From positions 1 to 58,055 of the forward strand of contig DWXC01000026.1 in NCBI GenBank assembly GCA_019119395.1: a stretch of DNA of 58,055 nucleotides. Reading direction: 5' to 3'. The notes below the pieces were generated by a model. It worked only from the letters and a program-made list of their open reading frames with translations, searched no databases and was not told the origin of the DNA. This DNA comes from Candidatus Borkfalkia stercoripullorum (GTDB lineage: Bacteria; Bacillota; Clostridia; Christensenellales; Borkfalkiaceae). A program made the position numbers and the translations under genes. Numbering within the stretch: position 1 is the stretch's first letter; each line of letters starts with the position of its first letter. Shown here one piece after another: positions 42,627 to 49,951 of the stretch.

Positions 42627-43745
42627 ATGGCAAATCTGATCGACGAAATGGAATCCCGCATCTTTGCGGCGCAGATGGCGCGCCTTTCGCGCCTGACCGG
42701 CGCTTCTCCCGACGGCTCGTTCATCGCGGAGATGTACCGCCTCGTGAAAGCGGCTTACGTGGAAGAACTCAAAAAAAGGAAGATACGCCTCCGCGAACTG
42801 GACGGCGCGCGGCTGGACGAGATCGTCAGCTACATATTTTATTATCATATCTTCCACACCTCGCATCTTCCGCCCGAAGTCGTCAAAAAACTCGAATCGG
42901 AGGCCGGTTACCGCGATCTGTTGGTGCGCGACGTCGCGGTTTACATCGTCATCAACGAACATCTGAACGTCGAAAAACGTTCGAATACCTCCGAATATTC
43001 GCCCGAGATCGCGGCCTACAACATGGCGTGCAGTTTCTCCCTGTACGTTCTGGGCAGCATCAAGGGGGAGAACCGCCGCATGAACGGCATGAACAACCTG
43101 TTCAAAAAGGCGCTGGTGACCATAAAGAGCGTGGTCAGCCTTCTGGCGGCGGGCAACAGCTGCGACGCGGTGATCCTCTGGAGGCATCTCCACGAACTGG
43201 AATGCGTGCTGACCGTGCTCGGAAAGGGGGACGACGAACTCTTTTTCCGCTACGTGAAGCATATGGAGTATCTGAACATGGAGGGCAATCCCCGCGCGGA
43301 CGAACTCAACGCGCGCCTGTCGGAGGAATGCAAGTCGTTCGGCGTGAAGGAGCGCAACGCCTTCGTCAATTACGGCTGGCTGCTGAACGTACCCGGTTTC
43401 CGCGAGGGGATGGGAAAAGAATACAGGCTGAACTTCAAGGACGGGCTGCAAAAAGCGGCGGGGCTTTGCGACCGCCATGCCGCGTATGCGAGCGCGAGCA
43501 AGATCTTGCATCCGTCCGCGTGGGTGGTCGCCATACGCGACGACAAGTTTTATAAATTCACCCTTTTCGAACTGTATAAATCTTTGCTCAATCTGGTGGG
43601 GGAGATCAAAAACTATCTTCGCAAATACCGCGACAGTTCGCTCAAACCCGCCGAATGCGACAATTACGCGCGCAATATCGACGGATACCTCAACATGATC
43701 GTGCGAAACAACCGCATCGTTGCCGTCAAATACGCGGGCAGATGA
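42627..43745 (+). CDS. Uncharacterised protein, possibly DUF5677
   Basis: A 372-residue helical, soluble protein. Two features recall the DUF5677 family: a helix with SLLAAGNSCDAVILWRHLHELECVL near 172-196, where an Arg-His-Glu set is conserved, and a C-terminal SASKILHPSAW near 290, with His-Pro as in that family. The N-terminal 60 residues form an amphipathic helical segment. No catalytic signature is obvious. GGAG precedes ATG. It is monocistronic with an operator-like repeat over its promoter, so it is probably repressed most of the time. Confidence 0.6.
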   Translation: MANLIDEMESRIFAAQMARLSRLTGASPDGSFIAEMYRLVKAAYVEELKKRKIRLRELDGARLDEIVSYIFYYHIFHTSHLPPEVVKKLESEAGYRDLLVRDVAVYIVINEHLNVEKRSNTSEYSPEIAAYNMACSFSLYVLGSIKGENRRMNGMNNLFKKALVTIKSVVSLLAAGNSCDAVILWRHLHELECVLTVLGKGDDELFFRYVKHMEYLNMEGNPRADELNARLSEECKSFGVKERNAFVNYGWLLNVPGFREGMGKEYRLNFKDGLQKAAGLCDRHAAYASASKILHPSAWVVAIRDDKFYKFTLFELYKSLLNLVGEIKNYLRKYRDSSLKPAECDNYARNIDGYLNMIVRNNRIVAVKYAGR

Positions 43746-43755
43746 CGCGGATAAA

Positions 43756-43806
43756 AAACAACGGCGAAAGGCGGAACATCATGCGTTCCGCCTTTCGCCG
43801 TTGTTT
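43756..43806. terminator. Bidirectional terminator
   Basis: A perfect 22-bp stem (43756-43777 with 43785-43806) with a 7-nt loop, and A-run/T-run ends. It lies between the DUF5677-like gene and the convergent TSCPD gene. Confidence 0.92.
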
Positions 43807-43824
43807 CGTACGGCCGAAACCGTT

Positions 43825-44091
43825 TCAGAGTTTTGCCGGCTTTGGTTCGTGATTGCGGTATGCGGCGACCGCGTTTGCGAGCTGGTCGGGGCAGGAAGTG
43901 TTGTTGCGGCACTTGATGCCTTTCAGCGTGGCTTCCACCTCGTCGAGCGTTTTGCCTTCCACGAGGCGGGAAATGCCCTGCAGGTTTCCGCCGCACCCGC
44001 CGATGAATTTTACGTTGTGGATCCTGTTTTCGTTGTCCACGTCGAAAAGGATCTGGCGCGAACAAGTCCCTTTTGTGTTGTAAGTAAACAT
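43825..44091 (-). CDS. TSCPD domain protein (TIGR03905 type)
   Basis: An 88-residue protein with a TSCPD domain like that at the end of class II/III ribonucleotide reductases and NrdR-linked proteins. Cys residues are at KGTCSRQI (about 9), IGGCGGNLQGI (about 33), KGIKCRNNTSCPDQLA (about 61 and 67). The SCPDQ motif names the family. It is thought to bind metal or nucleotide; role not established. It follows the DUF4364 gene by 18 bp on the same strand. Confidence 0.85.
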   Translation of the reverse strand: MFTYNTKGTCSRQILFDVDNENRIHNVKFIGGCGGNLQGISRLVEGKTLDEVEATLKGIKCRNNTSCPDQLANAVAAYRNHEPKPAKL

Positions 44092-44109
44092 TTTGTCATT
44101 ACCTCTTTG

Positions 44110-44634
44110 TCAATCTACAAGGTTTTCGTATATGACGGCGTAAACGTCCGCCGCTTTCAGCTCCCACTTCTTGTAAATGTTCTGCGCCGTTTTCCTGTCG
44201 GGGACGACGAATTTGAGTTCGAGCATCGGCTGGGCGGGGGCGAGTATGCGCAGGAACACCGTATACGTGCCGTCCTTGTTCTGATAATAATCCGATTTGC
44301 ATTCCTGGCGGTTGCGGTAGCGCGCGCTGTTGTTCTTTACGAAAACGGAAATCTCTTCCCGCGTGCTTTTCGGAATGTTGATGTAAAAGTTCGCCAGACA
44401 GCTGCGCCCGTCCGGCGTTATGGTGTAAAGGGTGTCGTCGTTGGTTTCCACCGTGCAGATAAAACCGTCCTCGAGCAGCTGGCCGATGATCATCACGCAG
44501 TCCATGTACGTGACCCAGTCGTTGCTGGTCGAACACATGTCGACGAGAGTCCGCTCGGAAAGGGCGCTCTCCATTTTGTCAAAGACGAAAAGAAGTATTA
44601 ACTTGTTGATAAACGTTTCGCCTTGGATCTGCAT
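44110..44634 (-). CDS. DUF4364 family protein, winged-helix-like
   Basis: A 174-residue protein matching DUF4364 by eye: INKLILLFVFDKM near 10, SNDWVTYMDCVMIIGQLLEDGFI near 36-58, a wing-like YTITPDGRSCLANFY near 70, and a C-terminal beta part. The first 90 residues read as a PadR/MarR-type winged helix, so it may be a transcription factor. A possible promoter TTGTCC-17-CATAAA lies just upstream, after the HPr-like terminator. Confidence 0.75.
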   Translation of the reverse strand: MQIQGETFINKLILLFVFDKMESALSERTLVDMCSTSNDWVTYMDCVMIIGQLLEDGFICTVETNDDTLYTITPDGRSCLANFYINIPKSTREEISVFVKNNSARYRNRQECKSDYYQNKDGTYTVFLRILAPAQPMLELKFVVPDRKTAQNIYKKWELKAADVYAVIYENLVD

Positions 44635-44671
44635 GCGCTGTACCTTTTATGAGACGTATTCCCCGTACGGA

Positions 44672-44701
44672 CAAAAAATCCGCTTTCGTAAAAAAGCGGA
44701 T
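44672..44701 (-). terminator. Terminator of the HPr-like gene
   Basis: On the minus strand ATCCGCTTT-TTTACG-AAAGCGGAT followed by six T; an outer GGACAAA/TTTGTCC pairing extends it. Confidence 0.85.
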
Positions 44702-44741
44702 CGTTTGTCCGGATATTTGCGTTTGTTAAAAAAGCCGCGGA

Positions 44742-44966
44742 TTACTGGAACTGTTTGAGCGCTTCGATAAGGTCGTCGCAGTTGTCCGAATGAATTTCCA
44801 CGATGAGCGGCTTGGAAAGGTCGAGGCTGAAAATACCGAGAATAGACTTCGCGTCGACGACGTATTTATCGCTCTTGAGGTCGATCTCATAAGGGCAGTC
44901 CTGCACGACTTTGACAAAGTCTTTGACCTTTTGCGCCATCTGAAGAGAAATTTTAACGGATTTCAT
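44742..44966 (-). CDS. HPr-like protein lacking the phosphoryl-accepting His
   Basis: A 74-residue protein with the HPr fold pattern, MKSVKISL..VDAKSILGIFSLDLSKPLIVEI. In true HPr, His15 sits in a GIHARPA loop; here that stretch reads LQMAQKVKDFV, with no His. The Ser46 region KSILGIFSLDL is retained. It therefore cannot carry the PTS phosphoryl group in the normal way, but could act as a regulatory partner (like Crh, which also lacks His15). Start at 44966 has GGAGG 8 bp upstream; a longer frame to 44981 would include that site. It is monocistronic with a strong promoter. Confidence 0.8.
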   Translation of the reverse strand: MKSVKISLQMAQKVKDFVKVVQDCPYEIDLKSDKYVVDAKSILGIFSLDLSKPLIVEIHSDNCDDLIEALKQFQ

Positions 44967-44995
44967 AAAATAAACCTCCAAGTTTAATTTTCTAT

Positions 44996-45024
44996 ATTAT
45001 ACATAAAAAAAATCGGAAAATCAA
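44996..45024 (-). promoter_or_regulatory. Promoter of the HPr-like gene
   Basis: Minus strand TTGATT (45024-45019), 17-bp spacer, TATAAT (45001-44996). Confidence 0.85.
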
Positions 45025-45043
45025 GATATTTCCCGAAAATAAG

Positions 45044-45072
45044 TTCATAAAAAAACAAATTTGTGCTATAAT
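45044..45072 (+). promoter_or_regulatory. Promoter of the 45.1-46.4 kb operon
   Basis: TTCATA (45044-45049), 17-bp spacer, TATAAT (45067-45072). The -35 is weak. Confidence 0.6.
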
Positions 45073-45122
45073 GATACGCGAAAGAGAAAAGTTATAAAAT
45101 TTGCACAGAAAAGGAGAGGGCC

Positions 45123-45833
45123 ATGGAGACAGACAGAAAGCAGATCGATCTGTTCCTGCAAAAGTGCGACGAACTTATGCAGGCGGGCTTCGTACTTGCC
45201 GACACAAAGATCGGCGAGCTGCTCAAATCGATCGCCGCGAGCGATCTCCTCTATGCGTTTTTCCGAGACGTCACGCAGAAATTCGATTATCCCGGGGCGA
45301 AGCGGCGTTACATGAACTACGCGCCGCAGGGCACGCACGGAAGGCGCAGGCTGCTCTTCCCCGGAGACGTCGAAGAGAGGCTCGCGTTCGTGTTTTGCCT
45401 GCTCGTCGATTTCGATGCGGGGCGCATCGATCTCGGCGCGTTTTTACAGGAGTATTTTTACGAGGACGGCAGCGTTTACGGCAGCTTTTACGCCTTTTCC
45501 AATCAGGTCATAAAGCCGTTCAAGAGCGCGGTGCGCACGATGTTCCGCGGCGGCAAGCCCGCGCAGGCGGCGGAAGGGCGCGGAAGGGCGCAGCTCAGGC
45601 GGCTGGTTGCGGCAGAGCGCGACGAGGTGTACCGCTCGAAACTTTCCGACGACAAAAAAGTGGACGCGCTCGTCATCCTCAACGCGCTTTCCGCGCAGGC
45701 GGAGCGCGGCGACGCGAAACTGATCGCGGCGCTTATTTGCGGCTACCGTTGGTTTGCGGCAGGCGCGGGATGGAAGAGCGCGAATCTGGACGAATTGCTC
45801 AAGAAATTCGTGAATGCGGAGGATGCAGTATGA
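45123..45833 (+). CDS. Uncharacterised protein, 236 residues
   Basis: I do not recognise this protein. It is soluble and mostly helical: an N-terminal segment of about 30 residues with two helices (KQIDLFLQKCDELM), SDLLYAFFRDVTQKFDYPGAKRRYM near 45-65, then an aromatic-rich EYFYEDGSVYGSFYAFSNQVIKPFK near 115-140, and Ala/Lys helices to the end. GAGAGGGCC is upstream. The next gene, a NUDIX hydrolase, starts in its stop codon (ATGA), so they are co-translated and may share a pathway in nucleotide metabolism. Confidence 0.7.
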   Translation: METDRKQIDLFLQKCDELMQAGFVLADTKIGELLKSIAASDLLYAFFRDVTQKFDYPGAKRRYMNYAPQGTHGRRRLLFPGDVEERLAFVFCLLVDFDAGRIDLGAFLQEYFYEDGSVYGSFYAFSNQVIKPFKSAVRTMFRGGKPAQAAEGRGRAQLRRLVAAERDEVYRSKLSDDKKVDALVILNALSAQAERGDAKLIAALICGYRWFAAGAGWKSANLDELLKKFVNAEDAV

Positions 45834-46372
45834 ACCTTGCGGAAAAAACGGTCAGGAAGAATTACGTTTTCGAAGGGAAGATCATAAAAGTGCGCTGCGA
45901 CGACGCGGAACTGCCCGACGGCAGGCCGTGCAGGCGCGAGGTCGTCGAACACGGCGGCGGCGCGGCGGTTCTGTATGTGCGTGGCGGCGAAGTGCTGCTC
46001 GTAAAACAGTATCGCTACGCTTACGGGGAAGAGCTGTACGAGATCCCCGCAGGCAAACTCGAACCCGGGGAAGACCCCGCGAAAACCGCCGCGCGCGAGC
46101 TGGAAGAGGAAGCGGGCTTCGTGCCCGAAACGGTGCGCTTATTATACGTTTTGTACCCCACGCCGGGCTATACGAACGAAAAGATCTACATATACCGCGC
46201 CGAAGGGGTCAAAGAGGGGCATGTCCATTTGGACGACGGGGAATTTCTCACGTCCGCGTTTTATCCGCTCGAAAAAGCGGCGGAAATGATAGAGCGCGGC
46301 GAGATCAAGGACGCAAAGACGGTCGTGGCGATACAGCGCGTATTGTTGGAAAACGCGGCGAAGCCGATGTGA
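45830..46372 (+). CDS. NUDIX hydrolase, ADP-ribose pyrophosphatase type
   Basis: A 180-residue protein. Nudix box GKLEPGED....RELEEEAGF at about 85-107 fits the consensus, preceded by LVKQYRYAYGEELYEIPAG and followed by LYVLYPTPGYTNEKIYIY, both typical of ADP-ribose pyrophosphatases of the YqkG/NudF group. It hydrolyses ADP-ribose to AMP and ribose-5-phosphate. Cytosolic. The start ATG overlaps the upstream stop. Confidence 0.92.
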   Translation: MNLAEKTVRKNYVFEGKIIKVRCDDAELPDGRPCRREVVEHGGGAAVLYVRGGEVLLVKQYRYAYGEELYEIPAGKLEPGEDPAKTAARELEEEAGFVPETVRLLYVLYPTPGYTNEKIYIYRAEGVKEGHVHLDDGEFLTSAFYPLEKAAEMIERGEIKDAKTVVAIQRVLLENAAKPM

Positions 46373-46407
46373 CGGCGTTCGGCGTCATAAACATGTGCAG
46401 AATAAAG

Positions 46408-46440
46408 AAAGCGCCTGCGGCGATGCCGCAGGCGCTTTTG
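46408..46440. terminator. Bidirectional terminator
   Basis: GCGCCTGCGGC-GAT-GCCGCAGGCGC with AAAGAAA on one side and TTTT on the other. It ends the NUDIX operon and the convergent small membrane gene. Confidence 0.9.
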
Positions 46441-46463
46441 CAGGCCGGGCGGAGAGACGCGGT

Positions 46464-46664
46464 TTATTTGCAGCCGCAGCCCGAACCGAAGATATTGCAC
46501 AGCCCGCCCTTTTTGATGACGCAGTAAGCGGCGGCGAGGATGAGCGGCGTATAACAGCTATTCAGTATGCCGTCAAGTTTACCGTTCCCGCAGAAGCAGA
46601 GAATGAGCAATATGATGAGAAGCCACAGGCAGGTATTGTTGCCGAAAGTTCCGAAACAGTTCAT
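46464..46664 (-). CDS. Small cysteine-rich membrane protein
   Basis: A 66-residue protein with AGGAGG 7 bp before its ATG, so it is likely translated. A hydrophobic segment spans about 13-27 (CLWLLIILLILCFCG), a second weaker one about 36-50 (NSCYTPLILAAAYCVI), with seven to eight cysteines in all and a Cys-Gly-Cys-Lys end. There is no known family I can name. Similar short Cys- and Gly-rich proteins of Clostridia are abundant but uncharacterised. A strong hairpin lies in its leader. Confidence 0.6.
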   Translation of the reverse strand: MNCFGTFGNNTCLWLLIILLILCFCGNGKLDGILNSCYTPLILAAAYCVIKKGGLCNIFGSGCGCK

Positions 46665-46686
46665 TAAAAATTCCTCCTATATTCTG

Positions 46687-46723
46687 CTGCGGGGCGGGTA
46701 TGTACGTTCTGTTTGCCCCGCAG
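46687..46723. other. Hairpin in the leader of the small membrane gene
   Basis: CTGCGGGGC (46687-46695) pairs with GCCCCGCAG (46715-46723), 9 bp, 19-nt loop. It lies close upstream of the ribosome site on the minus strand and could control translation. The rest of 46665-46914 shows no gene. Confidence 0.45.
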
Positions 46724-46914
46724 TGACCTTGTTGAACGGCAACGTGCGGGCGCTTGCGCGCGGCCTCTTGTTGCCTATACTCATATGTACGCTCCCCGCG
46801 GGAAAAATGTTCCTTCGATTCATAAATAAGCCCGCGCAAGCGTATTCTAAAAGAAAAAGATCTTCCGTTCGGGGTTTTGAAGCGCGGGCAAGGGGATTTT
46901 ATACTTTCATTTGC

Positions 46915-46943
46915 TTGCTAACGCGCGCGAATTTTGTTATAAT
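46915..46943 (+). promoter_or_regulatory. Promoter of the panT-coaX-hom operon
   Basis: TTGCTA (46915-46920), 17-bp spacer, TATAAT (46938-46943); start expected near 46950. Confidence 0.8.
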
Positions 46944-46949
46944 TATATG

Positions 46950-47112
46950 CGCCCGAAGAGGGATGCTCTCTTTCGGACGGCGCGGATTTTCTCCGCGCGC
47001 ACGGACAAGATATGCGCGGGCGGGCACGCTTTTTTACGGCGGCCTGACCCGATCGTGCGCATAAATACATTTTTTTTCACGGATACTCGGAAGAGATCCG
47101 ATGGAGGTTTTT
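46950..47112 (+). promoter_or_regulatory. Structured leader of the pantothenate operon
   Basis: A 163-nt leader with hairpin CCGAA..GAG/CTC..TTCGG (46953-46976, one bulge), hairpin GCGCGGA-TTTTC-TCCGCGC (46980-46998), and an ATGCGC/GCGCAT closing pair (47012-47017 with 47057-47062) around a T-run. GGAGG follows. It matches no riboswitch class known to me; ligand, if any, is unknown. Confidence 0.4.
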
Positions 47113-47808
47113 ATGGAAAGGAAGCGTTTCTTTACTTCCCGCAACATCGCCTTTCTGGCGGTGCTGCTTGCACTCGTGATCGTGCTGCAGGTGTTCGCGA
47201 GCGCGGTTCCGATCGGAGCGACGCGCATCAGCCTCACCCTTATCCCGATCGTTCTCGGCGCGGTTCTGCTCGGGCCGCTTGCCGGCGCGTTTTTGGGCGC
47301 GGCGTTCGGCGTGGTCGTCATCGTCGTGGCTCTCACGGGAGGGGATCCTTTTACGTTCACGCTGTTCGGCGATCATCCCGTCCTGACGGTGGCGCTGTGC
47401 CTGATCAAGGGCGCGGCGGCGGGGTTCGTCGCCGGCCTGCTTTACAAGGCGATCCGCAAAAAGAACGAATATGCCGCCGTTCTCACGGCGTCTTTGGCTG
47501 CGCCCGTCGTCAATACGGGGCTGTTCATCCTCGGCGCGCTGCTCATGAGCGACACGCTCAATGCGAATTTCGTCGCGGACGGCACGACGGTTATGTATTT
47601 CCTCGTCATCGGCTGCGCGGGCATCAATTTCATCATAGAATTTATCGTCAACGCCGTGGCGTCGCCCGCGATCTATACGGTCGAACGCGTTGTGGAACGG
47701 GCGATCGTCGGGCGCGGCAGATCCGCCGGGAGGAACGAGCCGCCGAAAGAATTGCGGGACGAGCCCGGCGAAAGCACAAAAAAAGAGCCGTCCGGCACGG
47801 GAATCTGA
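47113..47808 (+). CDS. ECF transporter substrate-binding component, pantothenate type likely
   Basis: A 231-residue membrane protein with six hydrophobic segments in the first 190 residues (FLAVLLALVIVLQVFAS near 15; GAVLLGPLAGAFLGAAFGVVVIVVAL near 55-80) and a charged C-terminus. The pattern fits S components of ECF vitamin importers, which use a shared EcfAAT module encoded elsewhere. Immediate linkage to coaX favours pantothenate (PanT). I prefer the ATG at 47113 because GGAGG sits 6 bp before it; the ATG at 47101 would contain that site. Confidence 0.8.
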   Translation: MERKRFFTSRNIAFLAVLLALVIVLQVFASAVPIGATRISLTLIPIVLGAVLLGPLAGAFLGAAFGVVVIVVALTGGDPFTFTLFGDHPVLTVALCLIKGAAAGFVAGLLYKAIRKKNEYAAVLTASLAAPVVNTGLFILGALLMSDTLNANFVADGTTVMYFLVIGCAGINFIIEFIVNAVASPAIYTVERVVERAIVGRGRSAGRNEPPKELRDEPGESTKKEPSGTGI

Positions 47809-47827
47809 CATATAGGAGCGCGGAGAA

Positions 47828-48610
47828 ATGGTCATCTGCATAGACGTCGGCAACACAAACATCAAATACGGCATTTTCAAAGGGGACGAGCTTGCCGTCA
47901 GTTTCCGCGTGGCGACCGAACTCAACCGCACGAGCGACCAGTACGGCACGGCCATCATCGACATGCTTGCGGTAAAGGGGATTGCGCCGTCCGACATACA
48001 CGGAGCGATCATTTCTTCCGTCGTCCCCTCGCTGAACTATACGATCTCGCACATGTGCGCATATTACCTCGGCGTCGAACCGCTCATGGTCGGCGCGGGG
48101 CTGAAAACGGGGCATAACCTGCGCGTGGACGACGCGCGCGAGGTCGGCGCGGACAGGATCGTCAACGACGTCGCCGCGATCAAAAAGTACGGCGCGCCGC
48201 TCATCGTTGTGGATTTCGGCACGGCGACCACTTTCAACGTCGTAAACGAAAAGAAAGAGTTTATCGGCGGGGCGGTCGCGCCCGGGATACGCGGGTCTAT
48301 GGATTCGCTCGTTTCGGGTACGGCAAAGCTGCCGCGCGTGGAGATCGAAAAACCCGACAGCGTCATCGGCAAAAACACGACGACCAACATGCAGTCGGGG
48401 CTGGTGTTCGGCTTCGCGGGGCTGGTCGGCTATATCGTCAAAAAAATCAAAAAGGAAATGAAGAACCCCGACATGAAAGTCGTCGCGACGGGCGGCTTCA
48501 GCGAGATCATCGCGGGGGAAATTTCCTGCATCGATTATGTGGACAAGCTCCTCACCTTGCAGGGGCTGAAGATCTTATATGATTTGAACAAAACGGAGGT
48601 CATGAAATGA
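47828..48610 (+). CDS. coaX: Type III pantothenate kinase
   Basis: A 260-residue ASKHA-fold kinase for the first step of CoA synthesis. ATP-site motif IDVGNTNIKYGIF at residues 4-16, the second motif VVDFGTATTFNVV near 125-137, and TGGFSEII near the C-terminus. Type III enzymes are not feedback-inhibited by CoA. AGGAGCG precedes ATG. The stop overlaps the hom start by ATGA, so the operon joins CoA and threonine/methionine metabolism. Confidence 0.95.
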   Translation: MVICIDVGNTNIKYGIFKGDELAVSFRVATELNRTSDQYGTAIIDMLAVKGIAPSDIHGAIISSVVPSLNYTISHMCAYYLGVEPLMVGAGLKTGHNLRVDDAREVGADRIVNDVAAIKKYGAPLIVVDFGTATTFNVVNEKKEFIGGAVAPGIRGSMDSLVSGTAKLPRVEIEKPDSVIGKNTTTNMQSGLVFGFAGLVGYIVKKIKKEMKNPDMKVVATGGFSEIIAGEISCIDYVDKLLTLQGLKILYDLNKTEVMK

Positions 48611-49887
48611 AGAGCGTCGGGGTTGCGATACTCGGTTTGGGCGTCGTGGGCAGCGGAACGTACAAAATTCTGCGCGACCACAGGGAATTTTATAAACAGA
48701 CGCAGGGCGTCGACATCACGGTGGAGAGCGTTCTGGAGATCAGGAAAGAAAAGGCGCTCGCGCTCGGCATCGAGGAGAGCAAGATCTCCGATAACATCGC
48801 GGAAGTCATTTCCAACCCGAACGTGGATATCGTCGTCGAGGTCATCGGCGGCGTGGAACCCGCAAAGAGTTTCGTGCTTGCGGCTCTGCACAGCGGTAAA
48901 AGCGTCGTGACTTCCAACAAGGAACTTTTCTGCAAATACTGGCACGAGCTGGAAAAGGCGGCAAAGCGCACCAATGCGGGGCTGTATTTCGAGGCGAGCT
49001 GCGTGGGCGGCGTGCCGATCATCCGCACCCTCATCGACGGGATGCAGGCAAACGTCATCGGCAGCCTTACGGGCATCATCAACGGCACGACCAATTACAT
49101 CCTTACGCGCATGTCGCGCGAGGGGCTGGGTTATGAGGAAGTGCTCAAAGACGCGCAGGCGCTCGGCTATGCCGAAGCGAACCCGTCCGCCGACGTGGAA
49201 GGCTACGACGCGGCGTATAAACTTTCCATCCTGTCCAGCCTGGCGTTCCATACAAAAGTGCCGCTGGATAAAGTATACCGCGAAGGCATCACAAACATTC
49301 AGGCGCAGGATATCGCTTACGGGGACGAACTCGGTTACGTCCTCAAACTCCTCGCGATCGGCAAAAACGGCGAAAAGGGAGTCGAAGTGCGCGTGCATCC
49401 CGCTTTCATCCGCAAAGATCATCCGCTCGCGTCGGTCAACGACAGTTTCAACGCGGTATATCTGAAAGGCGACAGCGTGGGCGACATCATGCTCTACGGC
49501 AGGGGCGCGGGCGATATGCCTACGGGCAGCGCGATCGTCTCCGACGTCATCTATGCCGCCACCCACAACGACGTGAAGTACGCGACTTTCAAAAACGGCG
49601 CCACGGCGGAAGCGGGCGTGAAGTTCGTCACCGATTTCAGGAGCCGTTACTATATCCGCTTTACCGCAAAGGACAGGGCGGGCGTGCTCGCGAAAGTGGC
49701 GGGCATCTTCGCAAAATACAACATCAGCATCATCGACCTCATCCAAAAGGGCGAGGACTGCGAAAATATCCCGATCATTCTCATCACGCACGAGACGAAC
49801 GAGTATTCCGTCCGCCGCGCGCTGGATAAGATCGGCGCGCTCGAAGACGTCGTTTCCGTGGACAGCATGATCCGCGTGGAAAGCTGA
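48607..49887 (+). CDS. hom: Homoserine dehydrogenase with C-terminal ACT domain
   Basis: NAD(P)-dependent reduction of aspartate semialdehyde to homoserine in threonine and methionine synthesis. At 426 residues it is the monofunctional ACT-bearing form. Motifs: the Rossmann AILGLGVVGSGTYKIL (8-23), VTSNKELF (catalytic region, about 100-107), GIINGTTNYILTRM (about 157-170) and AEANPSADVEGYDAAYKLSILS (about 190-211). The ACT domain (about 345-426, YYIRFTAKDRAGVLAKVAGIF) is expected to bind threonine for feedback inhibition. Confidence 0.95.
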   Translation: MKSVGVAILGLGVVGSGTYKILRDHREFYKQTQGVDITVESVLEIRKEKALALGIEESKISDNIAEVISNPNVDIVVEVIGGVEPAKSFVLAALHSGKSVVTSNKELFCKYWHELEKAAKRTNAGLYFEASCVGGVPIIRTLIDGMQANVIGSLTGIINGTTNYILTRMSREGLGYEEVLKDAQALGYAEANPSADVEGYDAAYKLSILSSLAFHTKVPLDKVYREGITNIQAQDIAYGDELGYVLKLLAIGKNGEKGVEVRVHPAFIRKDHPLASVNDSFNAVYLKGDSVGDIMLYGRGAGDMPTGSAIVSDVIYAATHNDVKYATFKNGATAEAGVKFVTDFRSRYYIRFTAKDRAGVLAKVAGIFAKYNISIIDLIQKGEDCENIPIILITHETNEYSVRRALDKIGALEDVVSVDSMIRVES

Positions 49888-49903
49888 CGGGCAGAACGAA
49901 AGG

Positions 49904-49937
49904 ACAAAGGTCTTTCCGCGTGCGGAAAGACCTTTGT
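49904..49937 (+). terminator. Hairpin between hom and the RimK-like gene
   Basis: ACAAAGGTCTTTCCG pairs perfectly over 15 bp with CGGAAAGACCTTTGT, 4-nt loop. No T-run follows; the next ribosome site (GGAGAAGG) comes 3 bp later. It is either a weak terminator or a stability element allowing read-through. Confidence 0.55.
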
Positions 49938-49951
49938 TACGGAGAAGGGAA

